Shown here: one piece after another, positions 21,973 to 32,771 of the stretch
Layout of the letters: the number at the start of each line of letters is the position of its first letter
Numbering within the stretch: position 1 is the stretch's first letter
Origin: Heterocephalus glaber
Taxonomy: Eukaryota; Chordata; Mammalia; Rodentia; Bathyergidae
NCBI RefSeq assembly: GCF_000247695.1
Contig: NW_004624783.1
Coordinates: 3,958,128-4,022,127, forward strand
Reading direction: 5' to 3'
DNA length: 64,000 nt
Made by a program: the position numbers and the translations under genes
The notes under the pieces: model-generated
The model's input: the letters and a program-made list of their open reading frames with translations, nothing else
Databases searched by the model: none
What the model was told of the DNA's origin: nothing

Positions 21973-24060
21973 GTGGTCACTGGGCCCTCCCCTGCTGGAT
22001 TTCTGCTCCTCAGGAGTTAATTCCATCTCCATTAGGTCCTTTAATGGATTGAACTCAGGACCATCAGGAAGAGAAAAGCTGTCAAAGATCTGAACTTTTC
22101 AAGATCATTCTCTGCTGCACATCTTGACCATTATACTTCTAGGGAGTATCTCAAGAGTAGGACAGATGCCTTGTATTAGTTCATGGGTTGGTGGAATTAG
22201 ATTCTCTTTCCCAGAGGGGTAGCTAGTGGCCATTTTCATCCAAGCACTAAGGCCACAAAGGTATGGTAAACCTTCCAGGATACTTCCTCCTTGGTCATGG
22301 TCTTTCCGCCTCACTAGATTGGTCCAAGGTCAAGATGGGTATTCTCCTTGAACAAGACCTGGTCTTGTGGAGATGGAGTGACTGGAGGCCACTGTAGCCA
22401 GGAAGCGCAGGAAAGTCCACTTCAAATGGCTCCACTCATCTCCTACAAAGGTGGCATCCAAGCTGGTCCAAAGTCTAGGTGTCTTCAAGTGCTGAAATAC
22501 CCTCCATTGGGTAGAGTATGGCAGCCTGGAAGCCACTACACAGAACTGTGTCATGGCATGAGGGACGAGATGGGGATTTTAATAGGTCATTCCTAGCTTG
22601 TGGCAAGTTCTCTCGGGCCTCTTCCTTCTCAGTTTCCCCTTCACTGACATTTTCTATATTTCTATCCTATGCTGATTTTGGATCTCCCTGCTTTCTTGGC
22701 TCATGAGCCATCAGCTGAAATTTAGGGCTACCTTTCTCCATGTAGCAACTCAGAAGTTTATGTGGGTGCTCTTCTCTGGAACTCTCCAAGGGTTGGAAAT
22801 GGAATGAAAGGTTGCCTTGCTTTGACAGGCATCTTTTACCCCTTTGGCTTCTTCTGCTGTTCCCAACAGTGACAGTGACACTTGCAGTAAAGGTTCAGGT
22901 GGAGGGAGGGAATTCCTAAGCTGACTGCTTCTGTCCTGCTTGCTTGTTATTGATGGAGGGAGCCTTCCCTGTGCTCCATGCCTCTGGCTCCAGGATGGCT
23001 GGGCCAAGTAATTATCCTGGACAGCTGCACAGTGTTCATTGCCCATGGCCTTACCTCATCTGCCACCCGTTTTTCACCATAGCTGTTTAAAATATAAACC
23101 AGACCCCTAGTCCTCATAGAAGGGCTCCCTTCAGAGTGGGACAGAGTGCAATGTGTCATATGTCATCTGATTTGCAGGGTGTTGGGGTGATTGCCAGATG
23201 GGCACAGGAGGAAGGAGGGGGCAGCTCTGAGCATGTGGAGAGAAAGAAGTTGAGTTTTCTGGGGACAGAGTCTCCAGGCTGACACCTGACCCCTCTGGTG
23301 ACTTTGACAGGTTGCCTCCAGGCCCCATCTTTGGAGTGGAGGAAAACCTATAAGTCACCAGTTATTCCCTGGGAGTTTGAGGGGTCTGTGGGGAGAGTTC
23401 CTACCCCAGCAACCCATCATTTCAGTAGTGATTCTAGAGCATTTAGTGCGAGTTTTTTCCAACCCAAAGACTTGCTGAACCATGATGGGAAGCTGTCAGA
23501 GCCTATTTCTTACTGACCCTGGCCTTTGCCTCACAGAGGTTGACCTTGGACTTTAGCTTAAAGTTTTGTGAGAGAGAAGAGGAGCAGAGCAGGGAAAAGA
23601 ACATCTTAAGTGTAGGAAGGGGAGGGGAGGCAAGTTTAGCAGATGTGTTCAAGGTAGCCACACCCACACACTGGCCTTCCACGGAGGATCTCCCTCACCT
23701 AGATGCTCAGTGAATCACTAATGGAAGGAAAAGTGTCCCTAGACACAGGTGGTGGTAATAGCAAACATGATGCTCCCATAGTAATGTCAGGCTGTAGCTC
23801 TGACTTCTTATTTTCTACTTTTTCAACACTCCTTTTTCTTTTCTCCTCCCTAGCAGAACTTCCTCCTATAACTGAAACCTCTTCTTTACACTGTATTTTT
23901 TTTTCTTTGTAGCTGCTTGGGGTAGCAGGAGGGTGATAGTGGTTTTCAAGGTTGCTCAGGAGCCCTGATTTTCCTGCCTGAGGGAGGTACCAGGCCGGGT
24001 GGTGGCCATAGCAGGGTCTGGCTGGAGGCTCCATCCACAGGGCTGATTAGAACAGGCTGC
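21973..24060. other. unique sequence, no gene seen
   Basis: I recognise no repeat across about 2 kb, which is notable against the repeat density elsewhere. Frames of 60-110 codons occur on both strands but conflict with each other and carry no domain. The T/C-rich segment at 23810-23915 is low complexity. Confidence 0.4.
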
Positions 24061-24086
24061 AGTTTGAGCAACCATAATAAGGAGTG

Positions 24087-24100
24087 GTTGTCATGGAAAC
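24087..24100 (+). promoter_or_regulatory. RFX X-box-like site
   Basis: GTTGTCATGGAAAC differs at one base from GTTGCCATGGAAAC, a classic high-affinity RFX-factor X-box. It lies in unique sequence next to AACCATAATAAGG. A 14-mer match of this kind can arise by chance, and nothing else in the window confirms an enhancer, so it is a candidate only. Confidence 0.35.
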
Positions 24101-25618
24101 AGGCTCTTGATGTTGTCCAGATTTCAGAATCTCTCCCCTCTCCCCACCTCAGTTATTTTCCTTCCTTCCTTGTTTTTTCCCCTGGGGCTATGGGTACACA
24201 TTCAGCAGGAGTTTGTGGACCAGCAACCGAGAGTCAGGACTGCAGATCCCAGGCAGTCTTGATGCAGCTTCTAAATGAGAATGTGGCTCTGTGTGGCCAG
24301 GAGGCCCAAGGCAAGGCACATGTACTTCTTGCTCAAATCCCAGGGTATGGGCTGATGTGTCCAAATACCGGTAGCACAGATTCAGGGCCTGCAATGTGCC
24401 CTTTGTGGGAGGGGCAGGGTAAGTGAGGGCAGGCTTCTAAGTCGGACCTCAGCTCTGCTTCCTCCCCAGTGTGGCCCAAGAGTAGAGCAGCTGCTAGGAG
24501 GGGTTTGAGTCTTTGGACTTGGATTCCTTACCAAGAGTGAAAAAATCACTATGGGGACTTGGATTGTGACCACCTTCAAGCCTATGCGCCATCCTCACAA
24601 GGGGCTTACAGCTACTCTCGGTCAAGGTCATTGCCCCTCATGCAGCTGAAGGGAGAGCACAGCCTGCCATGATGCACACAGGAGAGAGTCGGGCATGCAA
24701 CGTGGGCCTCAGTGTCCCTGAATACAGCAAAATGGAGCTCACATTTCTTAATCTGTCTGCATCCAGCCCAAGAATGTTGGGAGGCTAAAAAGAGACAGCA
24801 GATGGCAAGCTCTTGGGAAAGGAGCAAGGATTATATAAAGGAAAGAGATGGTTCTTGAGAATCTACTGTGAGACAGAGTTAGAACAGCCTGAATTAAGGG
24901 GAGTTTGAAACTGATTTGTGACTTAGAGAATACAAACTTCAAGTCTGAATCTCACTAAGTATGTGGGGGAGAGACTTGATGGTGCCCTAGAGTGATTACT
25001 CACCTCTCCCTCCTCCATGCCCCTCACATGGGCTTCGGGACACGCCTGGCAGAGACACCAGTGTGGGCCGGGCCCCAGAGACAGCAAGGAGGGTACTCTA
25101 AGTGTCCAGAAAGTCAAGGAACTTGGAGTTAGATGCAACCTGTGACCAAAAGAGACCATTGAATGTGGATGCTGGGAGAGCCAAACTTGATACCAGGGGA
25201 AAATGAGTAATGGGAGACAGAAGCAAAATGTCAAGGGTGGAGGAGATCTAGAAGAGAGGGGAAACAGGTGGTGTGTCCTTGGAGTCAGGCAAAGATGTGT
25301 AGTGGTGCCCTGCCTGTCTAGTCTAAGGATCCCTGTTAGAGCATTACGTCCTGTGCAATTGCACTGAGGAGGTGCTGAATAAGCTCTCAGCGATTCTGGC
25401 CATCAATCCCTAGGGGTCTGGATCATCAACTTCTCTCTCTGTGTATCTTTAGCCTAGATTTTAAAATGTGGAATATATTTGGTTCTGTCTACTCAACTGA
25501 TAAGAACAAGAGTGTGGAGGGAATTTCCCAATATGATGGTTCTTTCTAGAATCTAAGAAGGTACAGGTGAGGTATTAGGAAGCCAGGGGCTGGCCAGAGT
25601 CCTTTCATCTCATCAGCT
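24101..25618. other. unique sequence, no gene seen
   Basis: No repeat recognised. Frames of 64-120 codons, mostly opposing one another, without domains. Confidence 0.4.
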
Positions 25619-25619
25619 A

Positions 25620-25700
25620 CAGGGATGGCGAATCTTTTAGAGCTTTCAATGATAACAAGCACCTAGCAGTGGCACACGTGCCGTAGGGTCACCACCGCTG
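25620..25700. mobile_element. short hAT-like MITE
   Basis: About 81 bp bounded by CAGGGATGGCGAATC on the left and GGGTCACCACCGCTG on the right. These are imperfect inverted copies of a hAT-type CAGGGGTGGCGAAC end. The interior has GTGGCACACGTGCCGTAGG, also typical. The flanking 8-bp duplication is not preserved. Confidence 0.5.
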
Positions 25701-27429
25701 GCCTAGGAGGTCTGGGGAATCACAGGTTGGATCTTCTGTTTTCCGGCCTCTACTTCCAATGGCAAAGTGGGATTCCTGTAAGTGAGGGAAAGGGGGAAAG
25801 AGAAGGTGGTGTGGAGCTAATCCTCTGTTCTGAGAACAGAGCAGAAGCTTCAGATACAAGCCAGCCGCTCTCTTCTCCGGATGGTGTTTGTGCTGTCTCC
25901 AAAGGGAAATGAATGCTGTGCATAACACTCTGAAAAACATCCTATTTTAGAACAGTTCTGCCTGTGGTCACATGCTTTCTCTTTTGGTTGTGTTTTATTT
26001 GTTGTCTTCTTACCTCCAGCTGCCTGTGTGCAGCACTAGCTAGCAAGGAAGAACCCAGAGCCTTTGCTTTTTGTTAGGATGGAAGGCTTTGTGTGACTTG
26101 TCCACTTCAGGGACCCCAAAGGCATGCTTTTGGGATGACTTTTGTTGCTGTGACAAAAGAGTGACATCAAATCAATTGCTGGAGTAACAGGTAACATCAT
26201 ATAGTTGTCAAAAGGGATGAACTGTTTTACAGCCAAAAAGATCGATTTTTTTTCACTATAGTAAAAGAATGTTCATAGAATTTTGGAAAATAAATGTAGT
26301 TCCTAAGTTCCCCAATGTAGTCAAGTGTTTTAATCTAGCCATTCTTGTTTTCTTTGTTTGCTTTTTGGTATAGGTATTAACTAGAACTGAAAAAAAATTA
26401 CATATGTAAGTGTAATTATAAAAAGTTTGTATAGTAGTAATTATTTACAGTGATATGATGGTAACACATAAAAGAGATGTGATAACTCTAATAGTGGATT
26501 ATAATTTTTTGCAGAGATAGTGAGTCCTAAAGTGACTCAAAAGACCCAGGTTCAAGGTTTGTTTTTTTACCTTTTTGACTGTGGGAAAACATCTACTCTT
26601 GTAGGCTTCATCTGTAAGATGAAAGAAAGGAAGCTATTTCAGAGGGAAGTCATGGAAATGAAAAGAGAGAATACAGGTGAAAGTACTGTTGAAATCTTTA
26701 ACATTTCTCCCTTCTTCTGGGAGGTTCCTCTGCTTCCCTTCATACCCACCACCTCAATTTTCTCATCTGTTAAATAGTCCCCCCCCCTTCATCAGCAGAC
26801 AGGCTTCCTCCCGTTCTCTCCCTCATCTTAGTGAAGGAAGAATAATAAACATGAAAAGCTTTGAGTTCCTTGAAACCAAGGAGTGGGATAAATACTCTGT
26901 ATTGATTATGATGATTATATCTGGGACTAGAAAAATATGATTGCCTAGTTGCCAGTAGCAACCAGATGGCAATGCAGGAGTAGGGAGTTGTACGTGGGTC
27001 TTTTCTTCTTTTCTTCCCAATCCCCATTCCTTCTTCTGTCTGAGAGTCTTGGTCTTGGGAATGAGGTCTGTATGGAGTCACAAAGGACTGCCTGGAGGCT
27101 TCTTAGGGAATGTCACAAGCAACAGATGGGTCCTTTTGAAGGGCACATGACCTCCTGATGGGGAGTGACTGGGAGGATGTGGCCAGGGCCCTGACACCCA
27201 GAACTGGAAGGTAGGTGGGGCCTGTAGGCTGTGGTCCTTTACTCCTCCACTGCTGCTGAAAACAGCTGCTGTGTCCAAAGGGACTACGGACAAATGGACA
27301 GAATTTGACCCCATGTCACATAAAAATATGCAGTATTTATCACAGCACTCAAGGAGCATTTTTCCCTAGTTATGAATTTACCCAGCATTGTAAAGCGCTT
27401 CTGGTATAAAGCAAACAGCAGTAGCGAAT
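25701..27429. other. unique sequence, no gene seen
   Basis: The part at 26230-26510 is AT-rich. A stretch at about 26540-26640 weakly resembles MIR (CAGGTTCAAGG, CTTCATCTGTAAGATGA) but is not called. A C9 run lies at 26780-26788. Confidence 0.35.
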
Positions 27430-27675
27430 GTGGTAGCGTTTATTGAGCATTTACTGTGTGCCAGGCACTACAGTCAGCACTTCACATATCCAACCTCATC
27501 TAAATGTCACAAGGACCCTATGCCATTATCACTCCATTTCATTACTTCCATTTTTCATGCAGGGAAATTGGGACTCAGGGAGAATCGACCATTTATAGGG
27601 AGTAAGTGCTGGCGCTGGACTTGTGCCCAGTTCAGCTGACCCCAGGCTCTGTGCTCATAACCATTAATCACTGTA
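27430..27675 (-). mobile_element. MIR, nearly full length, antisense
   Basis: Well preserved reverse MIR: GTTTATTGAGCATTTACTGTGTGCCAGGCACTACAG in consecutive matches, CAGCACTTCACATATCC, CATCTAAATGTCACAAGGACCCTATG, CAGGGAAATTGGGACTCAGGGAG, GTGCTGGCGCTGGACTTG and GGCTCTGTGCTCATAACCATTAATCACTG. The last part corresponds to the tRNA-related head. Confidence 0.9.
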
Positions 27676-27869
27676 GAAGTCCACTTCGCCCTAGAGGCCC
27701 ACAGCCACTCTTCAGCTCCTCCTGGTGGTGGCCCAACCACCTGGTTCTGCCCTGGTTCAGGGTTTCTTTGATTACCTTCTTTACTCCAGTCCTTAAGTTC
27801 CCCACCACCTTCTTAGTTTTCCTCATCTCCCTGCCACCAGACCGACACTTCTTACAGGGGTTTCAACTC

Positions 27870-28210
27870 CTGTGCCTGGCATTCTTGGCTCTCAGTGATC
27901 TAGATCCAGCTTGCCTCTGGCCCCTAAGCACTCAGCCTACTATTCCCTGTGCTGCATGACTCAGCACGCTCAACTGTCAAGGTTCTTACTGACTCCAGCA
28001 TGCCGGAGGCCCTTGTGGGTCATCTCTCCTCTCCTCTTTCCCTGTGCTCCAACTGTGCTTGTCCAAAGCTCTTGGCAGGCTTAGCTCAACTCACTGTCCT
28101 TGGTCCTGGCTTAATTTTTCTCAGCTGAGCACTAATTCTTCCTCTTCTCAACCGGTATAGAATTTGATCTATCTAATACTACTAAGCATTTCTGCGCTGC
28201 AGGTGCATTC
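27870..28210 (+). mobile_element. possible L2 fragment
   Basis: TTGGCTCTCAGTGATCTAGATCC, GCTTGCCTCTGGCCCCT and TTCCCTGTGCTCCAACTGTGC resemble the C/T-rich L2 3' region. The match is diffuse and the boundaries are approximate. Confidence 0.35.
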
Positions 28211-28790
28211 ATTTACTCATTCACCCAGCACTGACTGAGCCTCTCCCGTGTCCCCACCCTGAAGGTACTAACTGCTTGGGGACTTGGTTAATATCAGTAG
28301 GTGTCTGATATCCTGAACTCAGTGGGCATTTGATTCCTTCTGTTTGTTTTGAACAAATGAAGATGCTGGATACCACCTGTTGTTGAAAGGAGAGGCACTA
28401 GGAGGAAAGTTGGGGTGTGCTGCATAGCAATCCAACCTGTTGATCTTTTGTTATTGTAGACACCAGAGAAACCCTCTACCTAGAGAGCAGTGTGTCAGTA
28501 CATAGTTCCTCTTATATTTGCTTCTGGGGAGGGATTGCTTGCCTAACTGGGGAAACCCCTCAACCATCTGCTCGGCCTGCTTCTGGGGACTGGGTCCTCA
28601 GAGATCCGGAGATGCTTTAAACAACCCTCCAGGATGACTGGCAGTCACTTGGCCCAGCTTGCCAGTGGCTTAGTAAAGACTGATCATCAAGACTTCTGTC
28701 AGGGGCCTGCTGGGTGTACAGGGTCAGGGATGGTTAAACGCCGGGTGTGGGATGATCAAAGACACGCAAAGCCTTCCAGCAACACTCTAG
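28211..28790. other. unique sequence, no gene seen
   Basis: Starts with GCATTCATTTACTCATTCACCCAGC, which may be a remnant of a reversed L2 tail. Otherwise no repeat or gene recognised. Confidence 0.35.
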
Positions 28791-28792
28791 AG

Positions 28793-29135
28793 CAGGAGTC
28801 GGCAAACTCCCGCCCACAGTCCAGATCTTGTCCGCCACCTGTTTGTGCACGGCCCACACGGGGAGAACAGTTTTTACATTTTTAAATGGCTGAAAAAGAA
28901 AATCCAAAGACAAAAAAGTAATATGCCGTGGCATGTGAAAAATTCTATGAAATGCAAATTTCGGTATCCACAAATAAAGTTTCTCTGGAACACAGTGTGC
29001 TCATTTGTTTACATGCTGTCTAAGGCTGCTTTCATGCTATGATGGCAAAGTGGAGCGATTGCAAGAGAGACTGTGTGACCCATAAAGCTGTGGCTGTGTA
29101 TCTGGCCCCTGAAAGGAAAGGATTCCCAACTCTGG
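28793..29135. mobile_element. hAT non-autonomous DNA transposon
   Basis: About 340 bp with left end CAGGAGTCGGCAAACT and a degenerate inverted right end (GGATTCCCAACTCTGG). Interior landmarks are TTTGTGCACGGCCCACACG, CATTTTTAAATGGCTG, TCATTTGTTTACATGCTGTCTAAGGCTGC in pieces, GCAAAGTGGAGCGATTGCAAGAGAG and TGTGTATCTGGCCCCTG. This is a common mammalian fossil family. A second, more decayed copy lies at 37.4 kb in the same orientation. Confidence 0.85.
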
Positions 29136-29318
29136 TGCTAAAGGACTAAGTTCTTCCAATAACCAGTTGTTCTGACCAAGAATAAAGACCCTCCAGCTCT
29201 GTCAGTGGGGAGGGCCAGTTGGGTCGGGCCTGGGCACTGAAGGAGCCTGAAATGCCCAAGGCATTGGCCTGGCTGTGGAGTGGCCCATTCCGTAGAATGA
29301 TGTGCACTGCTGATGTCA

Positions 29319-29458
29319 TTTTCTTCTCTCTCTCTCTTTCTTTCTTTCTTTCTCTTTCCTTCTTTCCTTCTTTCTTTCTCTTTCTTTCTTTTCTTTCTTT
29401 CTTTCTCTCTCTCTCTCTTTATCGCCTTCTCTCCTTCTCTCCTTCTTTCTTTCTTTCT
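29319..29458. repeat. (CTTT/CT)n polypyrimidine tract in a SINE tail
   Basis: 102 consecutive pyrimidines (29319-29420), then ATCG, then 34 more (29425-29458). Units are CTTT, CCTT and CT. The tract lies inside the target-site duplication of the adjacent reversed SINE, so it is that SINE's A-rich tail grown and mutated. Such homopurine/homopyrimidine DNA can form triplex (H-DNA) structures. The 108- and 116-codon frames through it are artefacts. Confidence 0.9.
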
Positions 29459-29533
29459 GTACCAAGGATCGAACTCAGTACCTTGCACTTGCGAGGCAGG
29501 TGCGGTGCCACTGAGCTAAATTCCCGGCCCAGG
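29325..29533 (-). mobile_element. tRNA-derived SINE, reverse, with expanded tail
   Basis: The body (29459-29533) read on the minus strand begins GGGCCGGGAATTTAGCTCAG and continues GCGGTGCCA region in reverse, GCAAGTGCAAGGTACTGAG and TTCGATCCTTGGTAC. Box A-like TTAGCTCAGTGG and box B-like GAGTTCGATCC are intact. The tail is the pyrimidine tract on the plus strand. An exact 10-bp duplication GTCATTTTCT flanks the whole unit at 29315-29324 and 29534-29543. Confidence 0.9.
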
Positions 29534-29543
29534 GTCATTTTCT

Positions 29544-30563
29544 AATGCCTTAGCCCGGGACATACTGAGTGCCCAGCTAGGTCAGCAGGTGGACACAGGA
29601 CTGCCTTTGTCCTATCCCTCTCCAGACAGGGTCCGGGCCTCACACCCTTGATAGTCCCATCCTTTTCTCCACAGGAGGCCCTGTTTGCACTCCGCTGAGC
29701 CTTTTATTTTTTCGGAGTGCCTGAGATCTAGGCGAACTGTAATTATGTAATTCTTCCCTTGTTATCTTTTCTAATTGTTCTCAGAGCTGTTTCCTAAACT
29801 GATTGGAAACAATTGCAGACAGGGAATGGAGTGGGAGGTAGGCAAGGACCTGGCTGCTGGCCAGAGTGGGGCTATCTACTGGAGGCAGCATCTTGGTGGG
29901 GTGGGGACAGGGGTGGGGACAAGAGGACCAGTAGCACCCAGGTCACCCTGCAAAGCTTTTTGCATCTGAGCGGTGGGGATTGCAAGAAGGAAGCAATTGT
30001 GGGCGTGTTGGTTTAATCATTCCCAAATAATAAACCTACCTTCTGCTCCCAGGCCCCAGAGGCCTGGCTGTTTTCCCTTTCTCTGTGGCCTCTGTGACGT
30101 GGGTAAAGTTCCCTGGAGATTCTGCCAGGGGCCAACAGGGAACAGGGCCCTTCCCTCCTGGTATTGAATTGTTTGTGCTTTCTTGACAGAACAAAAATGT
30201 GTGACTCTTGAGCCCTCCAGCACCCAGAAAGCCGGGGAGGGCTTGTAGACAGAGCTGGGGCTCTTCTGATAGGGGCCTAAGCGGGTGAATTGGGATCTCT
30301 GGGAGGACGGCCTTGCAGTAGCCTCAAAGGTAATTTCCTCTTTGGGCCAGAAAGGGCACAAGCCAGTGCTGGCACATTCCCCACTGTTAGGCAGGTGTCA
30401 CTTGGCTGCATGATTCTCTGTCTCTGGAGACCAGGCAGAGGGCAGCTCTGCACTGGTGGCTTCCTAGTCCTGCTCTGCACCTTGATTGGTTTCTTGGTCA
30501 GTGATGAGCCTGCCTCTCCCCCGCCTCTTCTTGCCTACTTGCAGAAAATAGGAGTTTTGGAAT
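29544..30563. other. unique sequence, no gene seen
   Basis: Includes an AT-rich block at about 29700-29820 (AACTGTAATTATGTAATTC, GATTGGAAACAATTGCAG) that looks like conserved noncoding sequence but cannot be tested here. Frames of 64-117 codons on both strands are domainless. Confidence 0.35.
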
Positions 30564-30696
30564 GGGGATTTAGCTCAGTGGCATTGCACCTGCCTTGCAA
30601 GTGCAAGGTCCTAAGTTTGATCCTGGTACAAAAGAGAGAGAGAGGGAGGGAGGGAGGGAGGAAGGAAGGAAGGAAGGAAGGAAGGAAGGAAGGAAA
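30564..30696 (+). mobile_element. tRNA-derived SINE with (GGGA)n(GGAA)n tail
   Basis: Body 30564-30630: GGGGATTTAGCTCAGTGGC, CACCTGCCTTGCAAGTGC, AAGGTCCTAAGTTTGATCC, TGGTACAAAA. The tail is all purine: GA units, then GGGA, then GGAA, ending near 30696. The 203-codon frame at 30290-30901, the longest in the window, runs straight through this SINE and its tail, so it is not a gene. No clear flanking duplication. Confidence 0.85.
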
Positions 30697-30840
30697 GTGT
30701 TTCCTGGAAAGGAAAGAGGATACGGGATGGGATAGGGCTGCCCCCTTGCCTGTTGTACTCACACAACATTTTCTCCCTGAAAATCATTTTTGCTCTTTCA
30801 AAATGGACAGCAATCCTCAGAGGCAGGGGAGATTATCATT

Positions 30841-31005
30841 CCCTCTTTCTTTTCTTTTCCCTCCCAGGTACTGGGGATTGAACCCAGTGCTTTCACATTG
30901 AGCTATATTCCCAGTCCTTTTCTAAATTTTTTTAAGTTGGGACAGAGTCTTGCTAAGTCATCAAGTTTTCCAGGCTGGGCTCAAGCTTTCGATCCTTCTG
31001 CCTCA
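30841..31005 (-). mobile_element. composite 7SL/tRNA SINE, 5' truncated
   Basis: On the minus strand: TGAGGCAGAAGGATCG, GCTTGAGCCCAGCCTGG, TGACTTAGCAAGACTCTGTC, then the tRNA-like half GGAATATAGCTCAATGTG, AAAGCACTGGGTTCAATCCC and CAGTACCTGGGAGGG. The B1-like start is missing. The tail on the plus strand is CTTTCTTTTCTTTTCC. Confidence 0.8.
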
Positions 31006-32749
31006 TTTTGAGAAAACATTTGAGAAGGAATTACCTTTGATTTCACACATGCATGAAGCCATGGTGTGTGATGGGTACTCAGGAAAGCATGGCTGCAGAG
31101 TTTGCTGTAAGACAGCACTACCCCAGGACCTGGATTCTCCAAGTTCAGTGGGATGCCAACACCATGCTGGACTGGCACTGGAAGCTCTTTCCCTTAAAGC
31201 CCAAAGCTTATGGTTGGTGTCTCAAGAAATTGTCACCTGTGGGTGTGTAACAGGCATGGGACAGCTGTCCCTCTGGCCATATAGCTGTTCTATTCACTGG
31301 CTTCCTGCGTCCAGAACTACAGAGGGGAGGAAAAGGGGGCCATGAGAGGATGCTGTGGGGATCCAACAGTTATAGTCACTTACCCCACCCTCCACCAAGA
31401 GCACCCATCTTCCCTTGGCTGCTTCTCAACCCCACACTCCATTCTGCAGCCTGGAGCAGGAACAACTGCCAGCCCGTTTCTCTGAGACTCAAAGTTTAGG
31501 GTGAAGCTCCTGAGGTCTACTGTGCTCCAGAAGCTTTTTCCTCTGACCAGGCAGGGACCCAGCCTGCAGCCTCTTCCAGACTACTGAGTCTCCTACAATG
31601 TTGGAAGCTTATCAGTGTCTTCACTGGGCTCCTAGGGGCCATGAGCTCATTCATAGCATAGCCCCTCATATGCCCTATTGCTTGGTCCCAGAGAGGTATG
31701 TGGGAGTGGATCCAGCCCTGGCCCATGTGGTGGTGGAGTGTGACCTGAGAGGTAACTGCTCTAGACCAACATGTCCTTGCTGGAGAGAAGCCCCAACCCC
31801 ACCACCATGGTGTCTTCTCCTTGACCATCACAGTGGGCCATGGAAGGGCTGGGAACAATGGCGATGAGATCACAGGAAGACTGGGCTCTCTGCAGCCTCT
31901 CTGGATGTCTCCTCACCCTTGCTACACGCCCAGTTGAACTCTGATCTCCCTCTAGGGGTAGATTTCTTGCCTCCTTGCCTGGGCAGGAATAAATCCCCAG
32001 CAGTGGCCATGGCTGAATCTGGGAGGAACCAGAAACTTCATGGAGCTGCCTTCCTCCCAAATGAGGCACCCCAGAGCCTTGTGCCTGCACTTTATGAAGT
32101 GTTACCTCAGTTTCAGGGCCAGAGAGTTTGGGGCCACTGAGCAGGGCTGGGAGCCTGGGCAGGAAGCCCAAGGCCTGCAGAAGCCCCGTCTGCCTCCAGT
32201 TTGGAACCATGTGAGCAAGTCCCCAAGTTCATAAGCAGCCCAGCATCCCGCCCCCTTCACACTGATGTAGTTTAATAGAGAGCACAAATGAGAAACAGGC
32301 TTCTGGAAGTCGGCTGTGGCTCCTTTCCCAGCTTGCTCAAATGTTTCTTTCTTCTCTACTTTCCCTCTTATTCTCCTCTTTGGTCTCTGCCCTTTTCTTC
32401 TTCCCTGTATTATTGTCTGGCTGTGTGTCTGGTGTCCCACCTGCTCTGTCTGCAGAATTAGCTCTAAGACAGGTCCCTGGACTGGGGCAGAACTGAGCTA
32501 GGGCTCTGGTGAGATGGGCAGGAGAGGTGGGGAAGAGGAAGAGGAGCCAGGAGGGGCCCAGACCCAGTTCCTAGACGTGAACCCTTCTCTGGCCTACAAC
32601 CCTTCTCGGGTCACCCAGCCAACCCCGCCTTTCCCCACCAAGATCATAAAATTCATTTCTAACTTTTTACCAATTCCCCTGTTAGTACCAGAAACACACA
32701 GTTAGCTTTAAAAGTGTCTCCAAGCTGTGGGCAGTTAGAAATTTATGAC
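31006..32749. other. unique GC-rich sequence, no gene seen
   Basis: No repeat recognised. Opposing frames of 112-149 codons (for example minus 31761-32210) coexist with plus-strand frames, a sign of high GC rather than coding. No domain recognised. Confidence 0.4.
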
Positions 32750-32771
32750 TTTTTTTTTTTTTTTTTTTTTT
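32750..32771. repeat. poly-T tract (T22)
   Basis: Twenty-two T residues after TTTATGAC and before GTCGTCC. No retroelement body is visible on the right as a reversed A-tail would require. The flanks on both sides are AT-rich with homeodomain-like TAATTAGG and TAATTGG. Confidence 0.9.

Noticed and set aside
26540..26640. MIR-like stretch
   Set aside because: Only two short words match and the intervening order is not convincing.
29138..29545. Lys/Glu/Arg-rich and Ser/Phe/Leu-rich frames
   Set aside because: Both are translations of the (CTTT)n tract on opposite strands.
30290..30901. Longest open frame in the window (203 codons, plus)
   Set aside because: It runs through the tRNA-derived SINE at 30564-30630 and its GGAA tail, giving low-complexity peptide. 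No domain or splice context.
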